A DNA stretch of 64,000 bases from Amoeboaphelidium occidentale (lineage: Eukaryota > Aphelidiomycota > Aphelidea), in assembly GCA_023515795.1 (NCBI GenBank), contig JALGPX010000002.1:96293-160292 (forward strand). The letters run 5' to 3'. Below, in pieces: positions 40,066-53,217 of the stretch. A program made the position numbers and the translations under genes. A model generated the notes under the pieces. The model saw only the letters and a list, made by a program, of their open reading frames with translations, did not search any database and was not told where the DNA came from. Position 1 is the stretch's first letter. The number at the start of each line of letters is the position of its first letter.

Positions 40066-42458
40066 ATGACAAGCACGACGGACAGCTTTTCGTATTCTTC
40101 TGTGGCTATCATATGGATTCTACTTTACATGATCACATTATATCTTGTCTGGTTCTATTCATCAAAGAAAACATCCTGGCTGATCATCATTATCGCATCC
40201 TTTGGTTGGCTCATCCCTGCTTCAGTTGTCCTGCTGCTTCCACTTGATCTAACATCTGTATGTTCTTATTAATAGCATTTTTAGTATCTTACTAGATAGG
40301 CCATGTATTACGACTGTAAGCAATCCCTGGAAGAACTACGGCAACATCCTCCTCTTACTCCGAACATTTCTAATAATGATACTAATACGACTAACACATC
40401 TGCGATTTACGGAAATAATAGTGGAATGGAGATGATTGTTACTTCGTTATCCGAAGCTGTAATTGCTGCTTCCTCCGTCAACGCCACATGCGATCCGCCA
40501 GCTTTGTATGTTTCGTCACAGTTTTTGGTTATTTCATGGCAGGCTGTCTATTGGGTCATGTTTATAATGTTGCTTCTATTTATTCCATTCTTCCAGGCGT
40601 ACATTGACTCTGGATACTTTACCAAGATCGAGAAAGCAAAGAAGAGTCTTCGTGTTAACTTTCTAAATTACGTCGCTATGGGCATAGTCGGAATTGGGAT
40701 TATAATTTACTTGGCAGCAACTGGACAGCTAAAGAATATTTTTGGTCTTCTGGGTATATCTATGGCCCTGTTGAATATGTTCAATTTGACGTATGCCGTA
40801 GTTTTAATGTCTTTTGGTTTCGTTCAGATTCCAAGATCTTTTTGGCATTTAGGAAATAGGAAACGAACTTTACGGGTTCTAGAGTATCAGGCTACTCAAA
40901 TTAAAGACAGTTTAAACGATGCAGATGCGGAATTGGATGAACTTACAAAGGAGATACAAAGTGTTAATCGAAGGGTTAGATTTCATGATGATTTACGGGC
41001 GTACGTAGATGTGGTTTTGGATAGTTTGGGACAGAATGCAGAGGTGCACAGTGCCGATGAAAGTCGTACTGAGACTTCGATGGATACTGATGTCACAGTT
41101 CTAAGTTTAGCCCAATTAAACAAAAACATTATACGAGCAGTCCGAAAGAAGGAGCGCTATCAGTATGAATGGGACTCTACTTGTCAAAGGGCTTTCCTTT
41201 TACAAGATATAATATCACAACAAAATTCTAATACCTGGAGGTTTACTTCAACAGCAAAGCCTATCACAACAAAATTGAATGTATTCAACTATGAACTTGA
41301 TTTAACGCAATTCAGAGGATTCTTTGAGATTATCGACTATGTATGGCTTATTAAAGTAGCTCCAGTATTCTACAGATCGGTTGGAGTTCTTTTTGGAATC
41401 ATGTCGATAATCGTGATTTGGGCAAACGTAACTTATGCTATCACTGTAAATAATACGCCCATCTCTATAATTGGAAACTTGTATCAGGCAGAAGATGCTT
41501 CATATTCTACGGTGCAGGTAGGCTTTATGCTTGACTTCAACTCACTTTTAGTTTGTTTCACTCGCTTTTCTTTCGTACATGTGTTTATGTTCCTTGAATT
41601 CAATATTTCGTATCAAGCTATTTAGTGCATTCAGCATTCACCCTTATCATCATAGCTCAGATACAAGCATCCTGTGGATTTCAGGTCTTATGTGTAGACT
41701 AGGTATTTTTTCAGAATTCTTTCTAATTTAAAGGTTTTCCATTGAGTTTCATTTTCGTCAATATGTGTTCAGGAAAAACCAATAACACTGCTTTCGGTGT
41801 ATTCATGAAAAATATGGACATAGCACCTCTCATTGGTTCAGGAGCACAGGCGTACTTCCCGATTTTGATATCCGTGATATGTGTTCTGGACGTTTTTGAT
41901 GTGCTGGGAAGAGTTTCGAAATGTTTAGGCCTTCAGGAAGACTTCTTAGATAACAAAGATTCTGATGGAAGTTGGGGAAATGCAGAAGATGGAAAGATAT
42001 TGATTGCAGATGCAAGAGTCACTTATGAAAGACGTATTGGAGATCCTAATTATGAAGCTGCTCGGAGGAATTCTGTTGCAGGGCTACTTCACGATAAATC
42101 ATCTGCTGGAGCTAGTTATGGCAGTAAGAAAGAACCATCTGAAAAGAAAGAATTTACATCGAACTATATTCTTAATAATCCTCTTTACGAGAAATACCGG
42201 AATAAGGGAGCGAGTTCAAATCGGCATGAATTGAACAGCATTAAAACTGACGAACAAACTGGTTCAAGTTCAAGAGCAACTAAGAACCCTGTAAAACCTG
42301 CTGCACATGCATCTTCGCACCTCGGAAGTAAATACGCAGGAATCGGATCAAGAAAAGACAAAGGAAAGGATGATGCTAAAGGACTGCTAGATGAAGACGA
42401 AGATGATAAGGGATTCTCTGGTTTTACATCAAGCATTTTTAGCAAAAGCAACAAATAG
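40066..42458 (+). CDS. LMBR1-domain (LMBD2-like) multi-pass membrane protein, 4 exons
   Basis: Exons 40066-40257, 40300-41517, 41552-41702 and 41734-42458 (introns 42, 34, 31 nt) give 761 residues. N-terminal helices end in VVLLLPLDL, a family hallmark. Further TM segments and YGLVEIP-like FGFVQIPRSFW precede a coiled coil (about 280-370). TM helices then resume (GLMCRLGFPLSFIFVNM, IAPLIGSGAQAYFPILI), and a 160-residue polar Lys/Ser tail ends the protein. LMBD2 homologues are nine-TM proteins linked to receptor endocytosis and signalling; the molecular role is unclear. A premature stop appears if the intron at 41518-41551 is not removed. Confidence 0.85.
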
Positions 42459-42487
42459 ATGATTTTATGGTACTTCCTTACGATTAA

Positions 42488-45400
42488 TCAACGGAACTGC
42501 AATTTGATGTAAGGAACTTCAGCGTCTTCTCCATCTTTGTCGTTTACACAGACTTCCAACACAAGACTAGTAACATGACTAGGAATAGGCTTTTTGCATA
42601 TCGTTTCCATCAAAGTAGACAATTTCTGTCCAAATCTCTCCTTCTTTGGCATGAACATCGAGTACAACATGATTTGACCACAAGACAACATTGTGATTTC
42701 CAAACCATGAGTTTTCTTGAAATAATCAATTAGCTCTTGCAAAGTAAGATCTCCTTTAATATCAAATCTATCCCACAAAGTCCATTCTTTGTTGTTGTAC
42801 TTGTTCTTAGGTGCAGCGATAGGCTCACTGAATCCAAAGAAAGGTAATGCCAAATTGACAAATCCGTTCTTGTAGTCATCGATCTTCTTTTTGCCATCAA
42901 CCATCTTGATCAACTCTAGACAAACTAAACCGGTCACCAAAGAGGTGGTTGTTGCGATCGCAGGAATAATCTTTCCAGCAATTCCTTTGGTTTTGTGGCG
43001 ATCAGCAACAGGAATTCTGTAATTGGTTGCTCTTAAGTTTGAGCACGCTGTAATGAAGTCGATGTGGAAATTAGACTCATCATCCTTCTCAAAGTCGCAA
43101 GGTTCTAACTTGAAGCCAGACATCGATGAAGTAGGCGGCAAAGCCTTTGAAATAACATCGATTTCATCACCACTGTCATTCTGCTGAACATTTTCGTTTT
43201 CATTAACTTGAATCTTAACACCCTTCTTTGGAGTAAATTCTGGCACCATTACATTTACAGCCACTTTCTTGATGTAAGAAACATCTCTTGAACCAGCGAT
43301 TTTGTAATTAAAAGCATGCAAGTTACTTGCAGACACAACGAATTCCATATGCAAAGGATTTTCTGGATCGAATGTAATTGGATCTGGAGCTCTCTTAGGA
43401 CCAGACCAGAATGGTGCACCAGAAGATGTAACGTGATCTTTTGGCAATGTAAACAGCAACTGCTGAATGCTGTTGTTGAACCAGTTCTCAAATAATAATC
43501 TAGCCCAGACAATACAGTCATCAAAAGAAGAAGCCTTTTCTGTAGTCAATGCCTTGAGTACACCTTCCAATACTTCCTTGGCACCAGCTCCTTGCTTAAT
43601 GGTATGGTTGACAAAATCTGGTGTTGTCAAGTACATATTCACATTTTGAATCGAAGAGACAAATGCTTCATCGAAAAGCTCTCTAGCTCTCTGGATACAG
43701 TGCTCAATGGCATTCGGAAAGCTCTTGACAGTACACATAGGGAAACCTTTCTCAGGAGGATCTTGGGACGAAGAATAAGATTCAGTCATGAACGGAACAA
43801 CAACTTGAGTATTTCCTTTAGTACCCAAAGTTCCAGATTCTAGCAAAGGCTTTTGGTAATAGACGCATCTTCTGTCAACATATCTTCTGGCGTCAACATT
43901 GTCCAAAGCATTTGTGACTAAATCAAGTCCAGTCCAGAATGAATCATTGAAAATGTCTACATGTCAAAGTGAACTAAACTAAAACTTACGTTCTGTATCA
44001 GCTCCGACGCGGTCCTGCTTAGCCGAAATCTTTCCTTTCAAGTCAGGGTTCATTTTTAGAACAGCGCCGATAGCACAACTTGATTTGCTTTTACCGACAT
44101 CGCTAGTTCTAAACAAGAACTGCCTGTTCAAGTTACTGGTTTCAATGTTGTCCATATCAGTCACAATGATCGAACCTTTTTCCCCAGAACCTAATCCCAT
44201 CATAGCCCAATTCTTTAGCATTTCACATCCAATCGCACCAGCTCCGACCAAGAAAGTTTTTAAATTAGCAATCTTTGTATGAGCAGTCTTTCCAATAGTC
44301 ATAATCTGGCCATCATATCTAGATCCGACTGGCTGACATTCAGATTCAGTAAGACCGTCTGTTGGCAAAGATTCTAAACTATCAAAATATGCGAACTGCC
44401 TCAATGGGGTGAATTTTCCAGAACAAGCCTTCAGAACTTCCTGCGCAACAAAACCACCAAGAACAGCAACCATAGGACAGAAATCACCACGAGCCTGATA
44501 AGAAAGTTCTTTCAGTAACTTTTCATCGAGCTTTTCAGTCTTATCAGTGGACTTCTCATTCAATTCCTTGACCAACTTTACAATAATTTCAGCATCAGCA
44601 TCATTTCTTGGCTTTGGAAATCTTCCATTTTGTTTTGCAAATAAGTGAAGAGCTTGAAATCCAAGATGTAGCAATGCAGGACGATCAAACTTTCCGAAAT
44701 CAGTCATCAAAAACTCTGGCTTCACCAATGCTTCCTTCAATGGCAAGAAATCCATTTTGACTGGAACTTTGACTTGAGTAAATACTCCACCGGATTTGTA
44801 TTCAGACAGACCTGTAGTGTCGCCAATTGAAAAGGTGAAAGGCCCGAGTGACTTGATCTTGCGAGGTTCACCAGAATTCAATTCATGCATGCCTACAACT
44901 TCTCTAAAAGTGACATAGTCCCCATCTTCCAAGCCGTGTCTCTGCTCATCTAAACAAGTAACGATACCATCCTTTTCTCTGGTAACGCTCGCAATAATTC
45001 CGGAAATTGGTTGTTCCCCATTCAAATCATTAACAACAAACCCTTTGCCAAAATCATTGAAGACCATCCCAAATAGACCGCGGGTTTCAGCAACGATGAA
45101 TCTAATGCCAAGTCCGTGAGTGACTTGGTTAAGTTCGAGCTGCTTATCCAAAGAAGTGTCTGTTAAAACAACAGCCTAAAATCAGATATCCCTCAACGTA
45201 ATGACGCTACCGTAATATCCTTCAAATTGGAGCTATTTGGCTCTGCAGAAAATACACTAACATCCACATAGCGATTCAGTTCAGCCAAATGATTGACAGA
45301 AGAAGCAGCTCTTGGTTTGCCAACATCAGAAGGGTTCAAGAAGAACTAAAACTTAACCATTACAGAGCTAAACTTACCTGAGTGCTCAGGTCTTCAATTC

Positions 45401-45621
45401 TGACTGGATTTGGGTCGTACAGCTTCACAGATTTAACTCCGGCAAGGATAACATTTTTTGCTAAGCGTGAGTCAATGGAGCTGAAGATAAGCATTACCTA
45501 TTTCGACACCCAAGCCACGCATGCCTACGATTAATACGTTGCTCAGAGTCATTTGTTTCATGGCTTCATGGCCTAAAACATATAGCTGTCTCGAGTATAA
45601 GCCTTCGTCGATTTTTGTCAT
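42488..45621 (-). CDS. UBA1: ubiquitin-activating enzyme E1, 5 exons
   Basis: Exons 45498-45621, 45378-45460, 45211-45345, 43990-45175 and 42488-43956 (introns 37, 32, 35, 33 nt) give 998 residues, typical for Uba1. It starts [17 protein letters not shown]. The inactive adenylation half has [13 protein letters not shown]. The active adenylation domain has [20 protein letters not shown] and [17 protein letters not shown]. The catalytic cysteine is Cys584 in [16 protein letters not shown]. The ubiquitin-fold domain is C-terminal (about 900-998, [14 protein letters not shown]). It adenylates ubiquitin and passes it to E2 enzymes. The stop is 29 bp from that of the convergent LMBD2-like gene. Confidence 0.95.
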
Positions 45622-45788
45622 CGCTCGTTGTTTGAAGAAAACTCGATGAGCAAACAGGGAAAAGTTGTCAACTTTCAAAGCCTTCTCAATGACCTGAGCC
45701 CCGAAACAAAATCTATTAATTTTTGTGACCCATGTTAGATCTTTTAACCTTAATGAGCCAATAATCTAGCCATGATATACGAGAGATA

Positions 45789-47561
45789 TCATCTTATCAA
45801 AAGATGCAAGACCAAAGGCCAAACAGATCCAACAACCATCATAAGTATACTAAACGCGAGCAAAAGAATAAGCAGCACTTTCTCCCATGGATATATTGCT
45901 GCCCCAAGGGTCTTCATGTATGCGATGATAGGGAATGCTGCACTAACAGAGAAGCTAAAGAATGATCCAATAATCGATAGTAAGCCATTGAAGTTTGGAT
46001 AATAAGCGCCAACCAAGAAAGCTAGGGTGGCGATACTTATTCGCAGAAGGCATGTTAATGCGCAGTAAATATAAGGCGACTGGAGTTTCAACCTTGAGGA
46101 CAAATCTGGAAAAGATTCCAAAGATTCTCCACTGCTGTAGGTTAAAGTAGAAGCTCTTCTCTTGATAAGCGGGTCTAAAATTTCGTTGTCTTCTTCTTGA
46201 AACCATGGCGCGATGAATATAGATTCTAAGCTCTGGCAAACTGGATTCAGAATGAGAGCAAACTTTGTAAGAGGGTTGCAAACGATTAACCAAAGCAGAA
46301 CAGTGTTCATGACCTTGTTGTAGCCTTCAACTTTCGCAATGTTAAATGTGACTTCTTCCAAAGTATCATTTCCAAACATGGTGTAGCAGACACCACAAAA
46401 CGACAAAAACCATAGAGTCACGAACGCAATTGTAATATTCAGAGCCTTATTGAACGTTTCTGGTTTCTTTAAATTTCGGTACATGTTTGGAATCACTGCA
46501 GCACCGCTGTAGTTGTACATAGTCATGCCCAAGCTCAGTGGTGTAAAGAGCCATTCCGCTACTGTAACTGGAAATAATTTCGTTTCAGCTGGATATATAA
46601 TACTTCCTGGAGAGCTTTTAAGGGAGAAGCCATCGTACAATATCACGAAACCGAGAAGCAAAGACGTCATGATTCCAACAACACTACCGATCGACAAGAC
46701 TCTGAATGATGTGATCAAAGTTGTAGGCATCATTATTCCGAGGAAAGCAATGAGCTTTAAAGTGAAAACATTGCAAAACCATTCACCTGCATAACGTGTC
46801 TCCAGAATAGTATAAAGCGTGTCCCCGACCAGAATCACATAAGAGCAAGAGCAAAAGAATAATTCCCCAAACAATAGCGCAGTCACAAGAAACTTACCCT
46901 TGGTACCAAATAACTTCTCTCCGATATCAGAATAAGAATTCGAGTTATTTGCAATCATGGCCTTGATGAGAATTCTGATCATGTATCGTGAGAACCATGC
47001 TGCTGACAGTATTAAAAAAGTGCCAATAATCCATCCACCCATCTTAAACATGTAAGGCAAAGAGAGCAAACCCACTCCAATAAAGATATTAATTGAGTTA
47101 AAGATGAACTGACTTGTTGTCATTGTGGCGCGATCATCTACTGCCAAAATCTCAGTAAGAGCATCAAAGTCTGGCTCTTCAACAACCTCATTGTCGTCTA
47201 TCTCATAATCTGCAGATATACGCGAAGATAATCTTGCGCCTAGAACAGAAGAATGATCATGGCCTGAAACAACATCTCGTCTACTTGGCGTGAAATCGTA
47301 AATGCTTTGCAAGCTATCATACCACGATGATACCTGATCCTTAGCAGATCTCATTCCACGATAGGTGATCTGACTAGGCCTTCTGAATAATTTTCTAAAT
47401 AGCAACTCGCCAGTTGAGCCATGTATTCTAATCGATGATCTTCTGCTTGGCTTTGGTGACGTGAACGAAAACGACATGTAGCCTCTACGGAACGATGTTT
47501 CAGCAGAAGATTCCATCTCAGGGGGTTCCTGCTGCTCCGAATTTACGTTATCACCGATCAT
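45789..47561 (-). CDS. AVT-type vacuolar amino acid transporter
   Basis: A 590-residue single-exon protein. A 190-residue Ser/Arg-rich cytosolic N-terminus precedes about 11 TM helices of the AAAP/SLC36-38 fold. TM1 has the family motif SINIFIGVGLLSLPYMFKMGG. Other landmarks are GTKGKFLVTALLFGELFFCSCSYVIL and FTPLSLGMTMYNYSGAAVIPNMYRNLKKP. This pattern fits fungal Avt1-type proton-coupled transporters of the vacuole membrane. Substrate specificity is not readable. It is divergent from CHD1 with 89 bp between start codons. Confidence 0.85.
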   Translation of the reverse strand: MIGDNVNSEQQEPPEMESSAETSFRRGYMSFSFTSPKPSRRSSIRIHGSTGELLFRKLFRRPSQITYRGMRSAKDQVSSWYDSLQSIYDFTPSRRDVVSGHDHSSVLGARLSSRISADYEIDDNEVVEEPDFDALTEILAVDDRATMTTSQFIFNSINIFIGVGLLSLPYMFKMGGWIIGTFLILSAAWFSRYMIRILIKAMIANNSNSYSDIGEKLFGTKGKFLVTALLFGELFFCSCSYVILVGDTLYTILETRYAGEWFCNVFTLKLIAFLGIMMPTTLITSFRVLSIGSVVGIMTSLLLGFVILYDGFSLKSSPGSIIYPAETKLFPVTVAEWLFTPLSLGMTMYNYSGAAVIPNMYRNLKKPETFNKALNITIAFVTLWFLSFCGVCYTMFGNDTLEEVTFNIAKVEGYNKVMNTVLLWLIVCNPLTKFALILNPVCQSLESIFIAPWFQEEDNEILDPLIKRRASTLTYSSGESLESFPDLSSRLKLQSPYIYCALTCLLRISIATLAFLVGAYYPNFNGLLSIIGSFFSFSVSAAFPIIAYMKTLGAAIYPWEKVLLILLLAFSILMMVVGSVWPLVLHLLIR

Positions 47562-47650
47562 TTAGTTAAAATCATGAGTGTACGAGGAATTTGCCAGCAT
47601 GAAACCATCACCTTGCAGACGTGATTCGCTCTCAAAGTTTTCAGCTTGAG

Positions 47651-50600
47651 ATGGACGTTGACCCAAAAGAAACTGAGCGTCCCAGTAAACCGGAAGCCGC
47701 CACAGTTCAAGACATAAATTTATCTGTACCCGCTGCAGCTCCTAAACTTAATGATCTTGTAAATTCTGCAAGCAGTCAGCAAGTGCCTGTTCAGTATAAT
47801 GTTGCCCAGCATCACTATGAGACAGCGAACAGAGAAAACACAAATGGCTTCACATCAAAGGAACCCAAAGAAGAAGGAAAGGATGAAGACTCTGCCAATG
47901 GGATGGATGTTCACAATGATACTTTTATTCCAAGCGGCGCAGACCATATTACAGACCAGAACTTCAAAAAAGAAGCTGAAACAAACGAAAGCATGCAAGA
48001 AGGTTCGGATAGTGAATTTGATGATGTTATTCATCCCGGAGTTAATGGTGATACTCAGCAGACGCGCCAGTTGAATGATTCTGCTGAGGAAGATGAGAAT
48101 CCACAGGCCGATGACGCTTCGTCAGATTTTGTGCCTTCGGAAGCAGAGCAGTCTCAGTCAGAGTCCGAGGAATCTGAAGAAGACAGCGAAGAGTCAGAAG
48201 TTGTTCAAAGAAGGCGTAGGCCATCGAAAAAGCTTGATATTGATGACTTGGATCCGGAATTATATGGCTTGCGACGGTCTGGGAGGTCAAGAGTGTCAAA
48301 TGTTCGTTACGGGGTAATTTCTGCTTGAAAGCCACTTAAATTTCCTGTAGGGCGATGATAGTGATGACGACGACTTTGGTGTACAAAAGAAAAAGAGAAA
48401 ACGTAGAGTGTCAGGTAAGTTGAAACAGCATGTGAAAGTGGCTGAAGTCTAGACTCTGATGATGGCGAAGTTTCAGAAGATTTTTCCGAGGGAGATTCAT
48501 TCATTGCGGATGATGACTCTGATTATGGTTACGTAAAGAAAAGCAAGCGCAAGAAATCTAAGAGCAAGAAGGCGAAGAGAGATAAAGATTTCGATTTTAG
48601 TAATTTTGGTACCAGGTTCTCTGCAAGAAATAGTCAAGTAAAAAGTTACAACATCGATTATGATGAAGTTGATGAACTTCTTGACGAAGAAGACAAGATG
48701 TACCAGGAACAAATGGGTGATGCGTACTATGAAGAAGATACCGGACCTGCTGTTGATGTAGTGATGGACCATAGAATTCCAGAGAATGCTGGCACTGCAG
48801 CAGGATCGACACAAAGCCTTCATGAAGAAGCAGAATTCCTTGTAAAATGGAAGGATGTATCTCACCTTCACAATACCTGGGAAACGTTTTCAGACTTGAA
48901 GCAGTACAAAGGCTTCAAGAAAGTTGAGAATTATATCAAAATCAACCTTCTTTATGCTGAAGAAGATGAAGATATTGTTCAAGAACAAATCGAAAACAGG
49001 AGATCTCTGTTGGAGGATTATGTCCTTGTCGAAAGAATAATTGCATCTCGTCGTGGTATCAGCGACACCGAGTTTTTGGTAAAGTGGAAATCTCTGCCTT
49101 ATTCTGATGTGACATGGGAACAGCGTAGCACACTTGCGGATAACTTTCAGGATAAGATTGATGAGTTTTTGAACTCACAACAAAATACTTGTGTTCCATC
49201 TAAAAGCAAAAAGTACAAGGACGTTGCATCTAGAAGAGAAGGCTTTCACCGACTTACAACTCAGCCTGATTATATCAAGGAAGGAAAGCTTAGAAGCTAC
49301 CAATTAGAAGGTGTTTCATGGCTAGCTTACATTTGGAGCAATAACACAAATGGAATTTTGGCTGATGAAATGGGTTTAGGTAAAACCGTGCAGACAATAT
49401 CTTTTTTGAGATACATGTATCATGAACTTAATGTTTATGGACCATTCTTAGTTGTTGTGCCACTTTCAGTTTTGTCTAATTGGTATAATGAGTTTTGTCA
49501 ATGGGCACCCGAATTTAATGTGATCGTTTTCATTGGTGGCACAGAAAGTAGGAATGTCATAAAAAACTACGAGTTCTACATGAAAGGAAACAAAAACAGG
49601 CTAAAGTTTAATGTACTGCTTACTACCTTTGAAATCATACTCAAAGAAAAATCATTCCTTGGTAGTTTTAATTGGAAGTATTTGGCAGTCGATGAAGCTC
49701 ATCGTTTAAAGAATAGTGAATCTCAATTGCACGATGTTTTGAAAGATTTTAGAACAGACAACCGTCTTCTGATCACCGGTACTCCGTTGCAGAACACTGT
49801 TAAAGAGTTATGGTCTCTTCTTAACTTTTTGCATCCAGAGAGATATACATCTCTTGAAGAATTCGAAGAACCATACAAGGCCATTAAAGAAGCTTCTGAT
49901 GATGCTGCTGTCAAAGTGCAAGAGTTGCAATCTAAATTGAAACCTCATCTCCTTCGAAGAATGAAGAAAGATGTTGAAACAAGTTTACCACAAAAGAACG
50001 AATACATTTTGCGAGTTGGTCTTGCATCATCTCAAATGGAACTCTATAAGAATATTCATTGCAAGAATTTCGATGTTTTGAACAAGAAGGGTGGCGGAAG
50101 TCAAATGAGTTTGAACAATTTAGTCGTGGAACTCAAGAAATGTTCTAATCACCCTTTTATATTTAAAGGATATAAACCTGAAGTGGTGACTCTGGACCTT
50201 ATTGTTAAGAATTCAGGGAAAATGTTCCTGCTTGACAAACTCCTTCATCACCTTCAAACGAACAATCATCGTGTTTTGATTTTCTCCCAGATGGTTAAGA
50301 TGTTGGATATACTTGCAGAGTATTTGCGGCTCAAAGGCTATCAGTTTCAGAGGCTTGATGGTTCTACGAACAATGAAGCCAGAAAGAAATCGATTGAGCG
50401 CTTCAATGCACCGGGTTCCAATGATTTTGTGTTTTTGCTGTCGACTAGAGCTGGTGGTCTTGGTATTAACTTGGATACTGCGGACACAGTTATCATTTAT
50501 GATTCTGACTGGAATCCTCAGAATGATCTTCAGGCTATGGCTAGAGCTCATAGAATTGGTCAGAAGAATACCGTCAATATTTACAGAATGATTGCTAAAG

Positions 50601-52267
50601 ACACAGTGGAAGAGCAGATATTCGAACGAGCGAAAGCAAAAATGGTTCTTGAGCATGCCATCATTGGAAATATGGAAAAGAATCAGGATGCCACTTCGAG
50701 TAAACTAGCAGCTATGGGTTCAGTCTCTAGCACCAGCAAAATTGGTGTGGACAAGGAAGAATTAGATAAGATTCTAAAGTTCGGAGCCATGTCTATGTTT
50801 TCTAAATCTGCCGAAAACAATGAAGAAATGGAAAAGCTAGAAAAACTAGACATCAACGAGTTCTTAAAGAATGCTGAAAGAAGAGAAGACACTAATGAAA
50901 CGACCACAGCTAATGAAGAATTTTTGAATTCTTTCAAAGTCGCTGACTTTGGTAGCTGGGAAGATGTTATTCCAGAAAAAGAAAGATCGAAGTTCAAGGA
51001 GGATGAGGAAGTTCAGAAGGAAGCCGAACTGGGCTATGTAAGAAAACGCACTAATGTTAAGAGTTATGCAGAAGATTTGCTCCATCGTGCTGAAGCTACA
51101 TCACCTAGCCAAGCCGACGCGAAAGGTAAAAGAGGCGCTAATAAGGCATTAGGTAGTTCCGGAAGGCAAAAGGCCTCAAGAGCTCGCCCAGCTTCTTCAG
51201 GCACAACAAGTTCAGATGATTCTTCGTTAAACTCGAGAGAAGTGAAGCAACTGTACCGTGCTTTGACTAAGTTTGGATTCAGCACAGAATCAGGCAGATT
51301 GGAACTCATAGCGAAAGATGCCGGTTTAACAGAGAAGAAAGATGGTGTTCTGTTGGATCACTGTCAGAAGGTTATTCAGGCTTGTAAGAAAGCTACAGGG
51401 TCTAAGAAAGGTATTTCATCTTTTGTTGCATTTAATAGTCTAGATTCTCCATCGAAAGATGAGCCAGAAGGCAAACGAAGTTCACATATTGAATTTATGG
51501 GCTTTGATCAAATTAATCCTTCTATGTTGCTACAAAGAATCGCAGATATGGATTTGATCGAAGCTAAACTCAAGAAACTGTCCAATATGTACCAATTCAG
51601 ATTTGATACTGCTCTTAAGCCTGTGAGTCAGTCTGGCTGGTCCGATAGGATTTCATGGCCGGTTAAAGATGATGCTATGCTGCTTGTGGGGATTTATTTG
51701 CATGGCATGACTAATTGGTCTGAAATTGAGAGTGACGAGAGGCTAGGGTTCAAAGGAAGATTCCAGTTTAGCTCTTCATCCAATGTTGCCGGACCAACTC
51801 CGATAAATTTAGCCAGAAGAAGCGAATATCTACTGAAAGTTTTTCGAGATGAAGCAGAAGCCCAACGAAGAGCTGATAAGCGTGCAAAAACACAGGATAG
51901 ACCAAAAAGAAAGGCTCAACAACTTACTTTGGAAGATTCCTCTACGATAAGTGGTCCAGGAAAGCTTCTTAAACCCGTTCAAGAGAATCTGGATGCTATG
52001 GCTGCCGTTAAAGGCAAGGATCAAAAGGAAGCGATCGCAGTTATCAAGGAACATATTCTTCCAGTGGGAACACTGATTCTCGATTTAGTGAAATCAAAGA
52101 GTTCAATTATGTCAAAGAGAGAATGTGCCAACTTTGAGAAGAAACTCTGGAAACATGTTCTTGGATCATGGCCTTTTGATAATCCTAGTGAAGATACCGT
52201 CAAGACGATATTCGAAAAGGTTTTGGCCAAGAAGAGAGACGACAATGTTCCTTCACCGAAGCCATAA
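47651..52267 (+). CDS. CHD1: CHD1 chromatin remodeller, 3 exons
   Basis: Exons 47651-48313, 48351-48414 and 48453-52267 (introns 37 and 38 nt) give 1,513 residues. The N-terminus is acidic and Ser-rich. A tandem chromodomain (about 375-480) has [17 protein letters not shown] and [18 protein letters not shown]. The SNF2 ATPase follows with [15 protein letters not shown] (about 546), DEAHRLKN (about 657) and helicase C with [25 protein letters not shown] and [18 protein letters not shown]-type region and a C-terminal CHCT domain ([31 protein letters not shown]) complete it. It spaces nucleosomes behind elongating polymerase II and reads H3K4me in many species. The presence of CHCT distinguishes it from ISWI. 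Confidence 0.95.
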
Positions 52268-52383
52268 TATCACTCATAAATTTTATTCCAATTTGTTCCA
52301 TTTTTAGAGGCATCGAAACAGGGCGTAATTGTGGCGCGGTTGAGCGAAATTCTTGTTTGCAAATCGACTGCAACGACCAAGCG

Positions 52384-53217
52384 ATGCCGGAACCAACAGC
52401 AGCAAGTGTACCACAGCCTAAGACCGTCAGCAGCACACCTTCTCTTGATACTAAAGGTATCGCTCAAGTTAAGTCTCTGATGGGTGCTGGTAAAGCACAA
52501 CAATCCAAGATCATCCACGGCCTATCAGATCATACGGAAGCGTTAACTACTGAGACTTTGGATGCTAAAGACTCTCTATACATTAAAGGGTGCAGCAACA
52601 GTGTGTTCACCGTCAATGCGACTTGTACGAAAGTCTTTGTGGAGTCTTGCGATAATATCAAGCTTTTCTTCAATGATCGAATTATCACTCACACTGTCGA
52701 AGTTTGGAAATGCAACAGCGTCACCGTTGAGATTAATACGACTGTGCAGACTTTGCAGGTCGACATGTGCGAAAAGTCGCATTTCAAGTTCAAATATGTG
52801 GGTCTGTTCAAGTCAATGATTTGGTCCTCATGTGAGGAATTGTCGCTGGGCTTTGCTGATAGTACGGAGCATCAAATTACTGTAGGGACCTCATTAATGA
52901 AGCAGAGTAATGATAATATCACTCAGCATGATCAATTCATTGCTCGCATTCTTCCAAACAAAGTTACCGGGAAGGCGCAGCTACTGAACGAACTGATTGT
53001 CAGATTAGAGAACGGGTTCCCTACCACTGAAAGGGAAGCAAGAATCTTTGAAGAAAGACAAGAAGCAAATTTACAAGCATTAGCAAAAGAAATTTTGGGT
53101 AAAGAGATCACCATCAACAAGAAGAAGGACACAAAACCAAAGGCTGGGCGTAATGATCCTTGCACATGCGGTAGTGGTAAAAAGTACAAGAAGTGCTGTG
53201 GCACAGACGTTTTCTAA
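52384..53217 (+). CDS. C-CAP/cofactor C-like domain fused to a SEC-C zinc motif
   Basis: A 277-residue single-exon protein from ATG 52384. The central part (about 60-190) is a run of short beta strands as in the C-terminal domain of cyclase-associated protein (SLYIKGCSNSVFTVNATCTKVFVESCDNIKLFF, KCNSVTVEINTTVQTLQVDMCEKSH). CAP uses this fold to bind actin. The WH2, Pro-rich and helical N-terminal parts of CAP are absent. The final 23 residues are a SEC-C motif (GRNDPCTCGSGKKYKKCCG), a zinc-binding end known from bacterial SecA and scattered eukaryotic proteins. An AATAAA follows at 53238. The role is unknown; actin binding is inference. Confidence 0.75.
   Translation: MPEPTAASVPQPKTVSSTPSLDTKGIAQVKSLMGAGKAQQSKIIHGLSDHTEALTTETLDAKDSLYIKGCSNSVFTVNATCTKVFVESCDNIKLFFNDRIITHTVEVWKCNSVTVEINTTVQTLQVDMCEKSHFKFKYVGLFKSMIWSSCEELSLGFADSTEHQITVGTSLMKQSNDNITQHDQFIARILPNKVTGKAQLLNELIVRLENGFPTTEREARIFEERQEANLQALAKEILGKEITINKKKDTKPKAGRNDPCTCGSGKKYKKCCGTDVF

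Noticed and set aside
41552-41625. Early stop in the LMBD2-like gene
   Set aside because: It appears only when the 34-nt intron 41518-41551 is read through; splicing restores the conserved GLMCRLGFPLSFIFVN region.
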